From positions 1-59,668 of the forward strand of contig NZ_CACZDK010000016.1 in the NCBI RefSeq assembly GCF_902779965.1: a stretch of 59,668 nucleotides of DNA, read 5' to 3'. The stretch's first letter is position 1; each line of letters starts with the position of its first letter. The notes below the pieces were generated by a model. That model did not search any database. It saw nothing but the letters and a program-made list of their open reading frames with translations, and was not told the DNA's origin. A program made the position numbers and the translations under genes. Origin of the DNA: Fibrobacter succinogenes (GTDB lineage: Bacteria; Fibrobacterota; Fibrobacteria; Fibrobacterales; Fibrobacteraceae). Positions 59,213-59,668 of this stretch are shown in pieces.

Positions 59213-59668
59213 ATGGCTAAGTATAATCCGCAAGAGATCGAAACCAAGTGGCAAGCCTACTGGGAAGAACATCAAACTTTCAAGACGGGCGAAGATAAGT
59301 CCAAGCCGAAGTATTACTGCTTGGATATGTTCCCGTACCCGAGTGGCGCAGGCCTCCATGTGGGTCACCCCGAAGGTTACACTGCAACGGATATCATTTG
59401 CCGCTACAAGCGTAGCCGCGGTTTCAATGTGCTCCACCCGATGGGTTGGGATGCTTTCGGCCTCCCTGCCGAACAGTACGCTATTCAGACCGGTACGCAC
59501 CCGGCCATTACCACCAAGAAGAACTGCGACAATTTCCGCCGCCAGATCAAGCGCCTCGGCCTCTCTTATGACTGGAACAAGGAAGTCAACACCACCGACC
59601 CGAAGTATTACAAGTGGACGCAGTGGATTTTCAAGCGCCTTTACGGCACCTGGTTCGATGAAGACCAG
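59213..59668 (+). CDS. leuS: Leucyl-tRNA synthetase, N-terminus (cut by window edge)
   Basis: 152 codons to the window end. The class I synthetase signature HVGH (residues 49-52, a HIGH variant) lies within [20 protein letters not shown]. It is preceded by the family start [14 protein letters not shown] and followed by [20 protein letters not shown], specific for LeuRS. It charges tRNA-Leu in the cytosol. AAAGGA lies 8 nt before the ATG. The remaining roughly 700 residues (editing domain, KMSKS loop, anticodon domain) are outside the window. Confidence 0.97.
   Translation, partial: MAKYNPQEIETKWQAYWEEHQTFKTGEDKSKPKYYCLDMFPYPSGAGLHVGHPEGYTATDIICRYKRSRGFNVLHPMGWDAFGLPAEQYAIQTGTHPAITTKKNCDNFRRQIKRLGLSYDWNKEVNTTDPKYYKWTQWIFKRLYGTWFDEDQ

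Overview
The window looks like chromosome from a Fibrobacter-type bacterium (Fibrobacterota). The signs are a TIGR02147 regulator beside several Cys-rich or Ser-rich lipoproteins, a serine invertase of the Bacteroides Mpi type, a Gram-negative envelope (TonB receptor, outer-membrane barrel, lipoproteins), an LlaJI-like restriction system, and many mosaic repeats between and sometimes inside genes. The assignment is inference from gene content. Both ends cut through housekeeping genes: pgi at the left edge and leuS at the right.

Layout. 0-6.2 kb: pgi (partial), a SIMPL-domain protein, an EF-G-like GTPase, a small membrane gene broken at a G6 tract, and a DUF58 protein. 6.6-13.1 kb: a leftward zinc-uptake island behind one promoter with a perfect 25-bp Fur/Zur-type palindrome. 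It holds a His/Cys-rich mini-protein, ZnuA, ZnuC, ZnuB, an OB-fold-like exported protein, a second Cys-x2-Cys mini-protein, a His-containing lipoprotein and a ZnuD-like TonB receptor. 13.2-14.4 kb: Hsp20 and an unknown small gene.

14.5-26.6 kb is a defence or mobile-type island that looks AT-richer than its surroundings. It holds an Mpi-type invertase, a NUDIX hydrolase translationally coupled to a PLD-nuclease/helicase/DUF3427 protein, an Rpn-type PD-(D/E)XK protein, an LlaJI/McrBC-like restriction system (5mC methyltransferase, AAA+ subunit, nuclease), and two tandem YhcG/DUF1016 nucleases followed by a broken 54-codon ORF. An unknown gene and a tightly packed recC-recB-recD operon (27.4-37.1 kb) follow.

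37.1-48.4 kb: an ECF sigma / anti-sigma / Cys-rich Spy-like operon that looks like a metal or envelope-stress sensor, a DUF1538 membrane protein with two P-II proteins, cobalamin-dependent methionine synthase, and a fused membrane/spermidine-synthase-like protein. 49-59.1 kb: an outer-membrane barrel and a tandemly duplicated lipoprotein cluster with one TIGR02147 regulator. One lipoprotein there carries a 2-bp deletion in its signal peptide, and another appears to have lost its last 14 codons to a nonsense mutation.

The main non-genic signal is an intergenic element seen twice in opposite orientation (about 6.32-6.57 kb and 48.39-48.64 kb). Each copy has four TACGTA palindromes at nearly identical spacing (31/168/32 and 32/167/32 bp), close to whole helical turns. 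A 29-bp genomic repeat also sits in frame inside two unrelated coding sequences (the EF-G-like gene and the McrB-like gene), and a heptamer microsatellite lies inside znuA.
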